DNA of 64,000 nucleotides from Sulfolobus sp. A20 (GCF_001719125.1 NZ_CP017006.1:2122384-2186383), one strand, 5' to 3'. Numbered from the stretch's first letter, positions 48,005 through 56,954 are shown. Translations and numbers: made by a program. The notes: generated by a model not told the origin, from the letters alone.

Positions 48005-49651
48005 TTAGACTATTATAAGTAATTTAGACGCAAATACACTTAATACTACTCCTAAAGAAATTCCATAAATTATACCTAAGTACTGACTGCTTCTCCCCAA
48101 TAGGTAAGAGGAGATATAAGTTATTAAACAAAGAGTCACAATGACAATCGAACTTATAAATAAGGGGAAAAGATTTCCCGTTAGTATATAAGATAAAACG
48201 CTGTATGTTTTCAAATAACTCGTAAAAGGTATTATTAATATGCTTGATGGTAAAATATAAGATAAGGGTTTAACGTTAAATGTATTTCTTAAGCTTTGAA
48301 GGAAATAGGATAAGGATGAAAACAATGCAACTAGTGTTATGTTAACGTCATTTAGTAAAGTGATAGAGACAATTATTGGTATAACACTCATTACGAAATT
48401 CAACTTATTTTTAAGATAATATCCGCTCAAAGGTAAGAAGAAATAATATTTATTTAATAATATGGAAAATACTACGAGTAAACTATACTTAAGAACATCA
48501 AAATTTTCAAGAATTTTCTTCTCATAAATTATAAGGAAGTAAATTAGTGAGACTGCTAAGGCAACATACGAAAATATGTAGTAATAAAAGAAGAGCACTA
48601 AAATAGATGAGATACCAACCAAAATTATTGGCAAAGTTTGCAAGAATCTCTTCATTAAGAAATAACGAACAATCAGATCATATTTAAAACTTGCTAAGAA
48701 AATTGCTGAACATATAATTGATGAAATAGCGATATTTATATCGTAATACCCCTCTGAAAACAAGTAAATAGTAGCTAAGGATAATACAATGGAGGAAATA
48801 AGCAATGACGTTCTATTAAACTTTGATAAGACTAACATAAAGGGTATGGAGAATGGGAAAAGCATACTTAATCCTATGCTAATTAAGGTGAAGTCTAATA
48901 GCTTTGACTTCCAGAGATAAGGGATTATAAAAATTGGTGTTAAATACAACGCATATCTAAAGCCTTCTAGATATAGTATTATGGAAGAAAATATCAATGA
49001 TGGTGGGAAAAATAGTCCTAAACCAATTGATAAGAAGATTATAGGTATTTTAAAAATCGTATACGTTAATGCGATTAAAACTGAAAACAATGAAAGAGCC
49101 TCATATATCTCTACTTTTCTCTCACTCCTTACCAATATAGCACTTATTACTCCTCCTAACAGATAGAAATAAGATATGTCAGAGTATTCCATTCTGAAAA
49201 TAGAAATTAGCAAGAAAGTTATACCAGCTATTATAACTCCTCTGTAGTCTAGTAGTCTCGAAATCATCAACGAGAAGAAGAATATCACGATAAACTCTTC
49301 TAAAGTGGTTAGAGGTAAAATAACCAAGCCTAGAGCGATACAAAACAGTACAGTAGGAAAAATTCCTTTCTTATCATATCTTATTCCTAAAATTAAGAAG
49401 GGTAAGGATAAGACTATGATAAAAAGAGGGAGAACCTCACCTCTAAATGGGGAGGAGGTTAGGATATAGTTATGAGCCAACATAATACCTAAGATGGACA
49501 GTATAGGAATAGGTCTCCACTCCTTTAGGAAATAAAAGAAGGATAACACTATTAAGTAAAATGAAACGAAAAACGAGAACCTTTCAAATGCTATACCTAT
49601 CGTAGCTGCTGATACAATGAACGTTAGGATTCTAGAGACTGTCCACCTCAT
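48005..49651 (-). CDS. large polytopic membrane protein, unknown function
   Basis: The product has 548 residues with about 14-16 hydrophobic helices spread over the whole length and almost no soluble domain. Loops are short. The product resembles no transporter family I know; it could be a polysaccharide-related or flippase-like membrane protein, or simply lineage-specific. The loop TSSPFRGEVLPL near residues 62-73 is encoded by a hairpin unit of the dispersed family (49418-49464), suggesting insertion of the unit into the gene without breaking the frame. It is monocistronic. Confidence 0.7.
   Translation of the reverse strand: MRWTVSRILTFIVSAATIGIAFERFSFFVSFYLIVLSFFYFLKEWRPIPILSILGIMLAHNYILTSSPFRGEVLPLFIIVLSLPFLILGIRYDKKGIFPTVLFCIALGLVILPLTTLEEFIVIFFFSLMISRLLDYRGVIIAGITFLLISIFRMEYSDISYFYLLGGVISAILVRSERKVEIYEALSLFSVLIALTYTIFKIPIIFLSIGLGLFFPPSLIFSSIILYLEGFRYALYLTPIFIIPYLWKSKLLDFTLISIGLSMLFPFSIPFMLVLSKFNRTSLLISSIVLSLATIYLFSEGYYDINIAISSIICSAIFLASFKYDLIVRYFLMKRFLQTLPIILVGISSILVLFFYYYIFSYVALAVSLIYFLIIYEKKILENFDVLKYSLLVVFSILLNKYYFFLPLSGYYLKNKLNFVMSVIPIIVSITLLNDVNITLVALFSSLSYFLQSLRNTFNVKPLSYILPSSILIIPFTSYLKTYSVLSYILTGNLFPLFISSIVIVTLCLITYISSYLLGRSSQYLGIIYGISLGVVLSVFASKLLIIV
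49418..49464 (+). repeat. hairpin unit inside a coding gene
   Basis: TGATAAAAAGAGGGAGAACC is followed by TCACCTCTAAATGGGGAGG and AGGTTAGGA. It matches the unit at 26396-26443 at the left edge (TGATAAAAAGA), in the CCTC arm and in the GGGGAGGAGGT tail, over about 47 bp. It lies on the opposite strand to the gene, and the gene reads through it without a stop. All the other units found are outside convincing genes. Confidence 0.6.
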
Positions 49652-50122
49652 ACCCTATAAAACATATTTATTATAATTAAGTCTTCTCAACTATTTACCA
49701 GCCTTAAAGAGTTAATGTTTTGCCAAGCCATGAAGCGTTTATTGGAGTTAATCCTAAAGACTTCTAATAACCTTAACCTCAAAAGGCTTGCCCTCCTTTC
49801 ATTAAACTGTAGTAAATAACTTTAGGGTTATAAACGACCTTAGCTTTTCATTAAGGGGGAGCATCGCCAAAAGTCTTGTTATGTCCGGATAATTTTTTAA
49901 CAGTGATTTTCAGAAATCAACTATTTTAAGGTTATAGTAAATTATTTGCCAAAAGGAATTAGGTCAATTTTTTAAAAATGTCGTCTTAGAAACATTTAAA
50001 AATACATTATCCGGTACAAAGAGATCTAAAACTCGTTGTTTTTATGATGAAGTATTTTAGCCTGAAAGTTTAAACCAATTTTAACAAATATTCTTTTAAG
50101 TTTAAAAATATATATACTTGAA
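49652..50122. other. 471-bp gene-free stretch
   Basis: The stretch is AT-rich with no credible ORF or RNA gene. A weak, degenerate match to the hairpin family (AACCTCAAAAGGCTTGCCCT, 49775-49794) is present, and TATCCGG (about 49875, reverse) and TTATCCGG near 50006 recur 130 bp apart. The promoter of the gene at 50123 (TTTAAAAATATATATAC, 50100-50116) is very close to the ATG. I see nothing else. Confidence 0.4.
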
Positions 50123-50638
50123 ATGAACCAATACCTCTTTAAGGGTAATTTAATTAGTTTAATAGCCTCAGCTTTTATCTTAGCGGAGTTAATTCTGCTT
50201 CTTGTTTACGGACTATCTTACATTTTTACAAACGTGTCAAAGGTTTTATTGTGGATAATATTGATAATGGCTTTTCCTTCTTATATAACATATTATAAGG
50301 CTGAGCTTAAAAAAGGTATGATACTAAAACTAGCCGGGATAATAGCCATAATCATAGCTCTTATAGGAATGCTATTTGTTCAAATAAATGACTTTCTTGG
50401 AGTTGGACTGATACTAATTGGTTACCTATTCGAACCAATTGCTGGAATATCGATTTTTATTACATTAAATACCTTTAACAAATTATACTCAGCGCTATTC
50501 TTCTATGGTGCGTTAGTCTTCACTTTAGGTTTACCATTATATTTAATAAATTTAGGTATAATCGCAATAATTGGAGATATCGTAAAGATGGTAGGATTGT
50601 ATTATTTAGTTAAAAATGGTAATAGATTGTTAAGATAA
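50123..50638 (+). CDS. six-helix membrane protein (possibly DUF973-like)
   Basis: The product has 171 residues with about six hydrophobic helices (SLIASAFILAELILLLVYGL at the start, IGDIVKMVGLYYLVKNGNRL at the end) and few polar loops. Size and helix pattern recall the small DUF973-type membrane proteins that are expanded in Sulfolobales, but I cannot confirm the family. It is monocistronic. Function unknown. Confidence 0.6.
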   Translation: MNQYLFKGNLISLIASAFILAELILLLVYGLSYIFTNVSKVLLWIILIMAFPSYITYYKAELKKGMILKLAGIIAIIIALIGMLFVQINDFLGVGLILIGYLFEPIAGISIFITLNTFNKLYSALFFYGALVFTLGLPLYLINLGIIAIIGDIVKMVGLYYLVKNGNRLLR

Positions 50639-50650
50639 ATTATTTTTAAA

Positions 50651-50745
50651 ATGTGAGGAAACCCCTATGGCGGGAAGTCGGCTTTTCAGCCTCCCAATGT
50701 ACGAGAATAAATGAGGGGAAACGTCTAAGGGTAAGAAGTAAGACT
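50651..50745 (+). repeat. two degenerate hairpin units
   Basis: TGAGGAAACCCCTATGGCGG then GAAGTCGG (50653-50681) looks like the GAGGAAAGCC-led subfamily with a deletion in the stem. A second, GAGGGGAAACGTCTAAGGG then TAAGAAGTAAGAC, ends at 50742. Both are eroded. They lie between the membrane protein gene and a convergent gene. Confidence 0.4.
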
Positions 50746-50746
50746 A

Positions 50747-51151
50747 CTAGATCTTTCTCTTGATTCTCTCAAGCCTTATATCCTCATCTATTCTCTTTTC
50801 CAATTTTTCTAAGTTATTAGAAACTGCGAAGTATCCCAAAAAGGCGTTGAAGCTATCATCATGCTGTAAGACTATCTTTATTGTATTGTTATTAATTTTT
50901 TCGATATCTATTATTCCTCCACCCTTATTACTATCGTAAACTATTCTCACTTTACTGTCACCGGTATAGATCCTTCCTTTTAAATTATATTTCATTGTAA
51001 CAACTTTACCATTAGCCTCAAATTCATTACCTTTAGTTTCTACTTTACTCACATAAGGGAAAAGCTTAGGAATAGTAAAGAGTGGGTCAGACATGATCCT
51101 TAATACGATATCCACTTCGTGGTTTACTTTAATATACTTCTCTATTCTCAT
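50747..51151 (-). CDS. DUF3211/START-like small protein
   Basis: The product has 134 residues. MRIEKYIKVNHEVDIVLRIM, SDPLFTIPKLFPYVSKVETK and the following alternating strands (EANGKVVTMKYNLKGRIYTG) fit the helix-grip START/polyketide-cyclase fold, specifically the DUF3211 (STK_08120-like) group known from Sulfolobales. A hydrophobic ligand is likely, identity unknown. No signal peptide. Its 3' end is convergent with the membrane protein at 50123. Confidence 0.65.
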   Translation of the reverse strand: MRIEKYIKVNHEVDIVLRIMSDPLFTIPKLFPYVSKVETKGNEFEANGKVVTMKYNLKGRIYTGDSKVRIVYDSNKGGGIIDIEKINNNTIKIVLQHDDSFNAFLGYFAVSNNLEKLEKRIDEDIRLERIKRKI

Positions 51152-51289
51152 ACCATTATATCATATTGTTTATACTAATTTAAATTTCTGAATCAATATT
51201 AGGACAGGTCGATTAAAATGTGGTTATAAGATCTTTAAAAATTACAAATATTGTATAAGTAAAAAACTATCTTAAACTTTAATACTGAC

Positions 51290-51787
51290 TAAGAAACGGT
51301 AAGCTCGCCCTTTAGGGCGGAGTAATATTTTTAGTGAAGGAATGTTATTGAGGGAAGCCAAAGAGGGGTAGTGAGAACGTGTCCTTCCTCCTTAATACAT
51401 ATCTCAAGCACTAAAAAAGGTAGGGAAAAGGGATAAGATAATTTGGGGTTTGGGTTTCATCGGATCTCATATAATTTGATATCGACCCTCAACCCTTGGG
51501 CATCACGGGAGTCAAGCGGGTCTCCCGCCTTCACCCGCCCCCTTAGCGGGATAACCCCAACCCACAGTGGGGGAACATCTTGGGCTATGCCAGCCTTTCG
51601 GGATACATACCCACATCTGGCATTATGTAAAAAAATTAGATGGAGTTACATAAACTTAATTCTCTCACTGAAACTGCTTACCACGGCTGAACCATCACTG
51701 GACGACTAAGCGTTAAAGCCCACTAGCTATGAGGTGATGAAAATGAAGGTGGTGAGCTTGTGAACTGCTCTAAGGGGAGGAGGTCAG
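51290..51787 (+). mobile_element. long form B element interrupted by another element
   Basis: Outer ends: AAGAAACGGTAAGCTCGCCC then TTTAGGGCGG on the left, and GTGAACTGCTCTAAGGGG then AGGAGGTCAG on the right. The outer parts align with 43926-44201 up to AATTTG (about 51445) and resume at GCTGAAC (51686). The ~240 bp between (51446-51685) is foreign to the family. The element fills most of the gene-free stretch 51152-51884. An 88-codon frame over the inserted part is not credible. This nesting gives a relative age: the outer family inserted first. Confidence 0.7.
51446..51685 (+). mobile_element. nested GC-rich element with strong secondary structure
   Basis: It starts with GGGTTTGGGTTTCATCGGAT and CTCATATAATTTGAT, a sequence that recurs at 61971-61996 and 62017-62051. 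The 51483-51623 part is markedly more GC-rich than the surroundings and can fold: GCGGG/CCCGC (51516-51528), CCCGC/GCGGG (51534-51550) and ATGCCAG/CTGGCAT (51587-51623). In AT-rich hyperthermophile genomes such islands often mark structured RNA. No ORF is credible. It is the second family of mobile sequence in the window. Confidence 0.55.
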
Positions 51788-51884
51788 ATAAACGAGAAAA
51801 ATCGAAGTCTAATTTTCGAGTTTTCAAACATCTCATACCAGACCATCTATAACACCTACACTGCAAAAGGGTTTAACAAAATCC

Positions 51885-52304
51885 TTATTTCTTCTCTTCT
51901 TTTTTCAATTCATCTATAGCCTCTTGAGCTATTCTAAAGGCTTCCATAGCAGCAGGTAAGCCACAGTAAGCCCCAACTTGTATGAGAACTTCCTTAATTT
52001 CGTCCTCAGTACACCCATTTCTTATTGCACCCTTAACATGCAGTTTTAATTCGTTTGATCTATTTAACGCAGCTAATATTCCAATATTTATTAAACTTCT
52101 TATCTTTCTTGGAATTACTTCATCTCTAGTCCAAACTAATCCCCATGCGAAAATGGTTACCATTTCTTGTAATTCTCTGTTAAAATCTGTCGTATTATTT
52201 AAAGCCCTAATTACGTATTCCTCACCCATTACTTGCTTCCTAACTTCCAAGCCTTTATCGAATATCTTCTTTAACTCGGGATTTTTATCGAAAAGACTAC
52301 CCAT
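51885..52304 (-). CDS. carboxymuconolactone decarboxylase-family protein
   Basis: The product has 139 residues. FAWGLVWTRDEVIPRKIRSL, RSNELKLHVKGAIRNGCTED and EIKEVLIQVGAYCGLPAAME follow the CMD family pattern closely, nearer to PcaC than to the AhpD peroxidase group because the CxxC of AhpD is missing. PcaC decarboxylates 4-carboxymuconolactone, but there is no protocatechuate cluster nearby. A MIase-like protein is at 30545. It is monocistronic. Confidence 0.82.
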   Translation of the reverse strand: MGSLFDKNPELKKIFDKGLEVRKQVMGEEYVIRALNNTTDFNRELQEMVTIFAWGLVWTRDEVIPRKIRSLINIGILAALNRSNELKLHVKGAIRNGCTEDEIKEVLIQVGAYCGLPAAMEAFRIAQEAIDELKKEEKK

Positions 52305-52514
52305 GATAAAACATTTATAACATATCTAATAAATCTTTTATTTGAAAAATTTCATATACGAACAATTTTAGCTTATCGCGGAAAGCCTGATCTTATCTAT
52401 TGAGTGATTTTATCTTGGATAATACTAATTCATTGGACTCAATATCTTAAATAATTTTTAAATAATTTGTATATAATAAAATTAAAATAGTTAAATTGTT
52501 ATTCACTAATAAAA

Positions 52515-53429
52515 TTACTTTATAAAGTAATCTATAGTGACTTTCTTTACAGCCTCGTCTAATTTCCTTAATGCTTCTTCTCCCAATTTCCATCCTATAC
52601 TACCTAAGTTATCCTTGATATGCTCTTGTTTAGTACTGTTGAAAATAGCGAAGACGTTATCTTTCATAATTAGCCAGTTCAATACTACTTGGGCAGGAGA
52701 CTTATTTAGTTGTTTTGCAATCGAATTTATTTCCTCAACCAAAGGTTCTATCGACTTAACATATGCTTCTCTAGCCAAGACATACCATCTGTATTCATCC
52801 TTAATTTCTTTTCTCCCTATCAAATAGCCTAAGCCTAAGGAATCGTAAGCTAAAGTTGGTATATTCTCCCTTATCATATAAGGCAAAACCTCCTTCTCTA
52901 TATCTCTAAAGAGAAGATTATAATGTAACTCGTTAGCTGCTACATCCGTCTTTGATAAGTGTTCCCTAAACTCCCTTAGCAGGGGTAATGAGAAATTACT
53001 TAAACCTACATACCTTATTTTACCTTCATTAATTAGTCTCTCCATTGCTTTAGCCGTTTCTCTGATTGGCACGTAGTGGTTAGGCCAGTGAACTAAGTAT
53101 AAATCTATATAGGTTGTATCCAACCTCTTTAAGCTAGCCTCTGCTGCTCTTAATACATCTTCATATCTCAAGTGATCAATCGATACTTTGGTAATTATGA
53201 ATACATCCTCCCTTTTAAATGCCTTAATTGCCTCGCCAATAACACTCTCTGATGTTCCGTTACCATAGCTTTCTGCAGTATCAATTGCATTTATGCCTAA
53301 CTCAACTGCTTTTCTAATCACATTGATTGCATCACTTTTACCAATAATGGATGGCGTACCAAACTGCCATGATCCTAATATTAATGGAGAAATCTTTTCT
53401 TCAGTCCAACCTAGTACTTTTTTCTCCAT
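52515..53429 (-). CDS. aldo/keto reductase
   Basis: I start at the ATG at 53429 (MEKKVLGWTEEKISPLILGS), giving 304 residues; the frame is open to 53471, but a TTTTTAAAC TATA-like box (about 53453-53461, minus) lies about 28 bp upstream. Motifs: IDTAESYGNGTSESVIGEA with Asp/Tyr of the catalytic tetrad, VFIITKVS (Lys), YLVHWPNHY (His), and the NADPH-binding GSTKQ equivalent FNSTKQEHI. Reduces aldehydes or ketones; substrate unknown. Confidence 0.9.
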   Translation of the reverse strand: MEKKVLGWTEEKISPLILGSWQFGTPSIIGKSDAINVIRKAVELGINAIDTAESYGNGTSESVIGEAIKAFKREDVFIITKVSIDHLRYEDVLRAAEASLKRLDTTYIDLYLVHWPNHYVPIRETAKAMERLINEGKIRYVGLSNFSLPLLREFREHLSKTDVAANELHYNLLFRDIEKEVLPYMIRENIPTLAYDSLGLGYLIGRKEIKDEYRWYVLAREAYVKSIEPLVEEINSIAKQLNKSPAQVVLNWLIMKDNVFAIFNSTKQEHIKDNLGSIGWKLGEEALRKLDEAVKKVTIDYFIK

Positions 53430-53638
53430 AGTCAAATAGCTAACCTTTAGAAGTTTAAAAATTTTTTCCATTAGTTTTCTAAGTTAATTTAAATAATACT
53501 TGCTTAAAATCGACAGTTACTTATTTATTAAAAATTTAGGTAAATTAATCTAGAATAGTATGCTATAAAACCTTTTAAATATTTCATCTAATGACCATTA
53601 AGGTTGAATATAAAACTATTTTATTTTTTTGAAAATAT

Positions 53639-53650
53639 TGGTTCGAACCA
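53639..53650. promoter_or_regulatory. 12-bp palindrome upstream of the APC permease gene
   Basis: TGGTTCGAACCA is a perfect palindrome placed about 10 bp upstream of the TATA-like ACTTTTAAAAAG (53661-53672) of the permease gene. The spacing would let a dimeric regulator, for example an Lrp-type protein, bind next to the TATA box. It could also be chance. No second copy was noticed in the window. Confidence 0.4.
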
Positions 53651-53696
53651 TTGATTTGAATAACTTTTAAAAAGTGTTTACACGTTACCTAATTAC

Positions 53697-55547
53697 GTGA
53701 GTCATGAAACCTTAAATTCGGACAAGATGTTAAGGAAAGAGTTGTCTCTTCTAGACCTGACTTTTTTAGCCTTAGGAGGTATTATAGGTTCAGCTTGGCT
53801 ATTCTCTGCATTAAGTGCTGCATCTGTAGCAGGACCTTCATCAGTCTTCTCATGGATTATTGGAGGCATATTAATGATGTTCATAGGATTAGCTTACGCC
53901 GAGTTAGGAACGGCAATACCAAAGAGTGGAGGAATAGTAAGATATCCCCACTATAGTCACGGTAGTTATATTGGATATATAATGGCAGTGCTTTACCTGA
54001 TTTCAGCTGTTACCACACCATCAATAGAAGCTGAAGCTGTGGTAGAGTACATAACTGGTATAAATCCATCATTATCCAATTTACTGACTACAACAGTTAA
54101 TGGAGTTACCATATTAACCTTACCGGGTATAGGTCTTGCAATAATATTATTAATAATTTTCTTCTTTATAAATTATTTTGGAATCAAAGTATTAGGTAAG
54201 ACAAATACTGGAATAACAATATGGAAACTAATAGTCCCGACAATAACCTTTATACTGTTATTTCTAGCGTTTAATACAAAGAATTTCACATCCTACAGCT
54301 TTTTCTCAAATAGTGGAAACTATACGGGAACTATTGCAATGCTCTACGCTATCCCTTCTACCGGAATAGTTTATGCCTATTTAGGATTCAGACAACCAGT
54401 TGAGTACGCTGGTGAAGCTAAGAATCCGCAAAGAGATGTAGCAAGAGCAATAGTCCTTTCATTATTAATAGCTATAGCGATTTACACTTTTCTCCAAATA
54501 TCATTTATTGGGGCTATAGATTGGAGCGGAATTAACGTTACACCAGGTAATTGGACAGCTTTACTAAGCAGTCCTTTAGCAAATGGTCCCTTTTATTATG
54601 AGTTGAATGATGCAGGAAGAGCTCTAGGTTTATCATTACTTACTTACTGGAGTTATGTATTATTAATAGATGCAGTTATATCCCCTAGCGGGACGGGATT
54701 AGTTTACATAGGTACTACTACTAGAACTTTTTATGGCATCGCAACAGATGAGTATTTCCCACAGATATTCTTAAGATTAAATAAATATAGAATTCCTATA
54801 TGGTCGTTAGCAGCCACACTAGTAGCCAGTATTGTATTTTTATTACCTTTCCCCAGCTGGTATGAATTCGTGGGATTTAGCTCATTAGCTACAGTCTTCA
54901 CATACGTCATGGGAGGGATAGGTTTACAAACTCTAAGAAAAACCGCTCCAGATCTTAGGAGACCTGTGAGAATATTTGGAGGAAGTATAATAGCACCTAT
55001 AGCTACGATATCAGCAATACTAGTAGTCTACTGGTCTGGGTTCACTACCATATTCTTTGTCCTAACTTCTCTTTTCATTTTAGTACCTATATTCTGGATG
55101 TATTATGCTATTAAGAAGCTGAATATGAACTTAGTAGTAGGAATAGGCGTGGGATTATTTCAACTAATAGCTAATGTTGGATTAGCCTATTTCGCTTATT
55201 TAAACATATTAAACGATACATCATCCATTATTCCAAGTTTTATACTATACTTTTTAGGGTTTTTAGGAATGGTTATCATACCTAGCGTTGTTGGGTACTT
55301 TATGGTAAATAATGAGGGTAAAAGGTATGTGTTAAGTGGGTTATGGCTACTCGGGTTAATACTATCAATTTATCTGCTAAGTTTCTTCGGAAACTTTGGA
55401 CCCCTTAGTAATCCTTTAATTCCTTTCCCGTATGATACTATCATAGCAATAGCTATAGGTTTAGTATTTCATTACTTTGCAGTGAAGAGCGGGTTCAGAA
55501 CAGAAGAGATCAAGAGTATAATAAAAGAGCAACTGGAACAAGATTAA
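53697..55547 (+). CDS. APC-family amino acid permease
   Basis: The product has 616 residues, longer than typical APC permeases (about 450-500), with about 14 hydrophobic helices. The N-terminal LSLLDLTFLALGGIIGSAWL and GIGLAIILLIIFFFINYFGI, then YAYLGFRQPVEYAGEAKNPQ and RDVARAIVLSLLIAIAIY, are characteristic of the amino acid-polyamine-organocation family. The start is a GTG at 53697, at leaderless distance from a TATA-like box at 53661. Substrate unknown. Confidence 0.9.
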   Translation: MSHETLNSDKMLRKELSLLDLTFLALGGIIGSAWLFSALSAASVAGPSSVFSWIIGGILMMFIGLAYAELGTAIPKSGGIVRYPHYSHGSYIGYIMAVLYLISAVTTPSIEAEAVVEYITGINPSLSNLLTTTVNGVTILTLPGIGLAIILLIIFFFINYFGIKVLGKTNTGITIWKLIVPTITFILLFLAFNTKNFTSYSFFSNSGNYTGTIAMLYAIPSTGIVYAYLGFRQPVEYAGEAKNPQRDVARAIVLSLLIAIAIYTFLQISFIGAIDWSGINVTPGNWTALLSSPLANGPFYYELNDAGRALGLSLLTYWSYVLLIDAVISPSGTGLVYIGTTTRTFYGIATDEYFPQIFLRLNKYRIPIWSLAATLVASIVFLLPFPSWYEFVGFSSLATVFTYVMGGIGLQTLRKTAPDLRRPVRIFGGSIIAPIATISAILVVYWSGFTTIFFVLTSLFILVPIFWMYYAIKKLNMNLVVGIGVGLFQLIANVGLAYFAYLNILNDTSSIIPSFILYFLGFLGMVIIPSVVGYFMVNNEGKRYVLSGLWLLGLILSIYLLSFFGNFGPLSNPLIPFPYDTIIAIAIGLVFHYFAVKSGFRTEEIKSIIKEQLEQD

Positions 55548-55598
55548 TTTTTTTAGACTTCATCCTTACTAATTAGGTCCTCCTCATTTTGTAAATTA

Positions 55599-56474
55599 TT
55601 AAAGTACTACTTGTTTAAACCTCAGTCTAACATGTACGTAAGCTATTATAAGACCTATTATTAATGAAACTATTATGAGACTTACCTCTCTAATTCCTAT
55701 GGATGTATTTATAGGATTGTAAAGATGATATCCTTGGTATAAGATTAGGGAAAGAGCAAATACCATGATAATTATTATCGAATTTCTGATCTTTGTGGTA
55801 ACTCCCCTAAACTGTAACCTTCTCCTCCAAAACTCGCCTGTAAAGTAAAATATTATTATTCCAATGTCAATAAATATGTATTTTACAAAAACAGTATATA
55901 GAAAGCTCTCCCACCATGATATTAAATTGTTTAACTCATATAGCTGAATAAAAACGAAGCTAGAGTAAAATATCATCCAATCAACTAATCTACTGTTCTT
56001 GAAAGGGCCATAAATCCTTATCCACGGCATCTTATTAACTTCTTTTAATCCCGGGTCAGCAGTTTTATTTATTATTCTGACTGGATCTTCAAGATACCAT
56101 AACATTCCTTTACTCTTTCTGTTCACGTTACCGTCGTAATCCAGCATGAACTTTCCTACTAATCTACCTAAGGGAAAGAACAATTCAACTCCCCTATCTG
56201 TCGGAGATGTTAACATATCTAGGGCTATGTGTAAGAAAACCCCTAAACCTAAGTATTGATTAAATAAAGTAATGGCTAAAGCAAAGAACACATTGTGAAA
56301 TAGCGCTCTATGTAACTGATACTTGGCAAATATCTTTCTCTTCGTGAATACATATTCTCTGTCTAAATCTGGTATTGCAGCCCCAATTCCTACCAATACT
56401 GCTATCGTGACATCATTGTGAAATAATAGCAAGCCAACGGCTAAGGCTAAAGCTATATGTGTATTAAGATTCAT
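55599..56474 (-). CDS. membrane-bound metal-dependent hydrolase (YdjM/YbcI, DUF457-like)
   Basis: The product has 291 residues. THIALALAVGLLLF, AIPDLDREYVF with its D-L-D motif, HRALFHNVFFALAITL and FLHIALDMLTSPTDRG (HxxxD) provide the conserved His and Asp residues of the LexA-binding/YdjM family. About six hydrophobic helices are present. These proteins are predicted metal hydrolases in the membrane, with unknown substrate. Monocistronic. Confidence 0.82.
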   Translation of the reverse strand: MNLNTHIALALAVGLLLFHNDVTIAVLVGIGAAIPDLDREYVFTKRKIFAKYQLHRALFHNVFFALAITLFNQYLGLGVFLHIALDMLTSPTDRGVELFFPLGRLVGKFMLDYDGNVNRKSKGMLWYLEDPVRIINKTADPGLKEVNKMPWIRIYGPFKNSRLVDWMIFYSSFVFIQLYELNNLISWWESFLYTVFVKYIFIDIGIIIFYFTGEFWRRRLQFRGVTTKIRNSIIIIMVFALSLILYQGYHLYNPINTSIGIREVSLIIVSLIIGLIIAYVHVRLRFKQVVL

Positions 56475-56570
56475 AAATTAAATTACTAACTCCTTTATAT
56501 AATCCTTATTATTTTTACGCTAATCACTATGATCGGAGATGTCGAATACTAAAAAGGGATTACCAAATCA

Positions 56571-56607
56571 GTAAAGACTCGCCCTTTAGCGCGTGGAGGA
56601 ATTCAGA
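56571..56607 (+). repeat. solo hairpin unit of the dispersed family
   Basis: AAAGACTCGCCCTTTAGCGC then GTGGAGGAATTCAG. The arms are slightly eroded, but the CTCGCCCTTTAG core and the GGAGGAATTCAG tail are clear. It lies just after the stop of the gene at 56616-56954 (minus), 9 bp away. Confidence 0.7.
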
Positions 56608-56615
56608 CAAACAAA

Positions 56616-56954
56616 TTACTCAAAGTCCTCATCTTCTAGACTCTCTAACTCATCTGTTTGATGTGACTTTTCTTCTTTTACCTTCTTTTCATATTCCTTT
56701 CTAACCTTCTCCTCTAAACTTATATACTCTTTTGAGGCTTCATTCAGTACGTAATTAAGCCTGTGTAATAGTAATGCAGCCTCTGATTGGCTTAGTTGAA
56801 ATCCTACTCTGTTATTTCCATCATCTATTACCAGTAAAAATCTAGCTTCTTGCGGAAAACCTTTATCGTTAATCGTTGGGGAATCTACAAGTAATTCTAA
56901 TGTCTTAGTTTTGCCATCCTTTGTAAACCTGGGTATCCTGAGAACTCTCTTCAT
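56616..56954 (-). CDS. small protein with coiled coil and acidic tail
   Basis: The product has 112 residues. The first half is beta-rich (KRVLRIPRFTKDGKTKTLEL, ARFLLVIDDGNNRVGFQLSQ), followed by a helix (SEAALLLHRLNYVLNEASKE), a Lys/Glu coiled coil and a strongly acidic end (DELESLEDEDFE). An acidic C-terminus of this kind is seen in single-stranded DNA-binding and histone-chaperone-like proteins, but I cannot assign the family. Monocistronic. Confidence 0.65.
   Translation of the reverse strand: MKRVLRIPRFTKDGKTKTLELLVDSPTINDKGFPQEARFLLVIDDGNNRVGFQLSQSEAALLLHRLNYVLNEASKEYISLEEKVRKEYEKKVKEEKSHQTDELESLEDEDFE

Noticed and set aside
51443-51709. 88-codon frame over the nested GC-rich element
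   Set aside because: It spans the junction of two elements, and the GC-rich part is better explained by RNA-like stems than by protein.
53639-53650. TGGTTCGAACCA considered as the T-arm of a tRNA
   Set aside because: No acceptor, D or anticodon arms can be placed around it. No tRNA or rRNA gene was recognised in the window.
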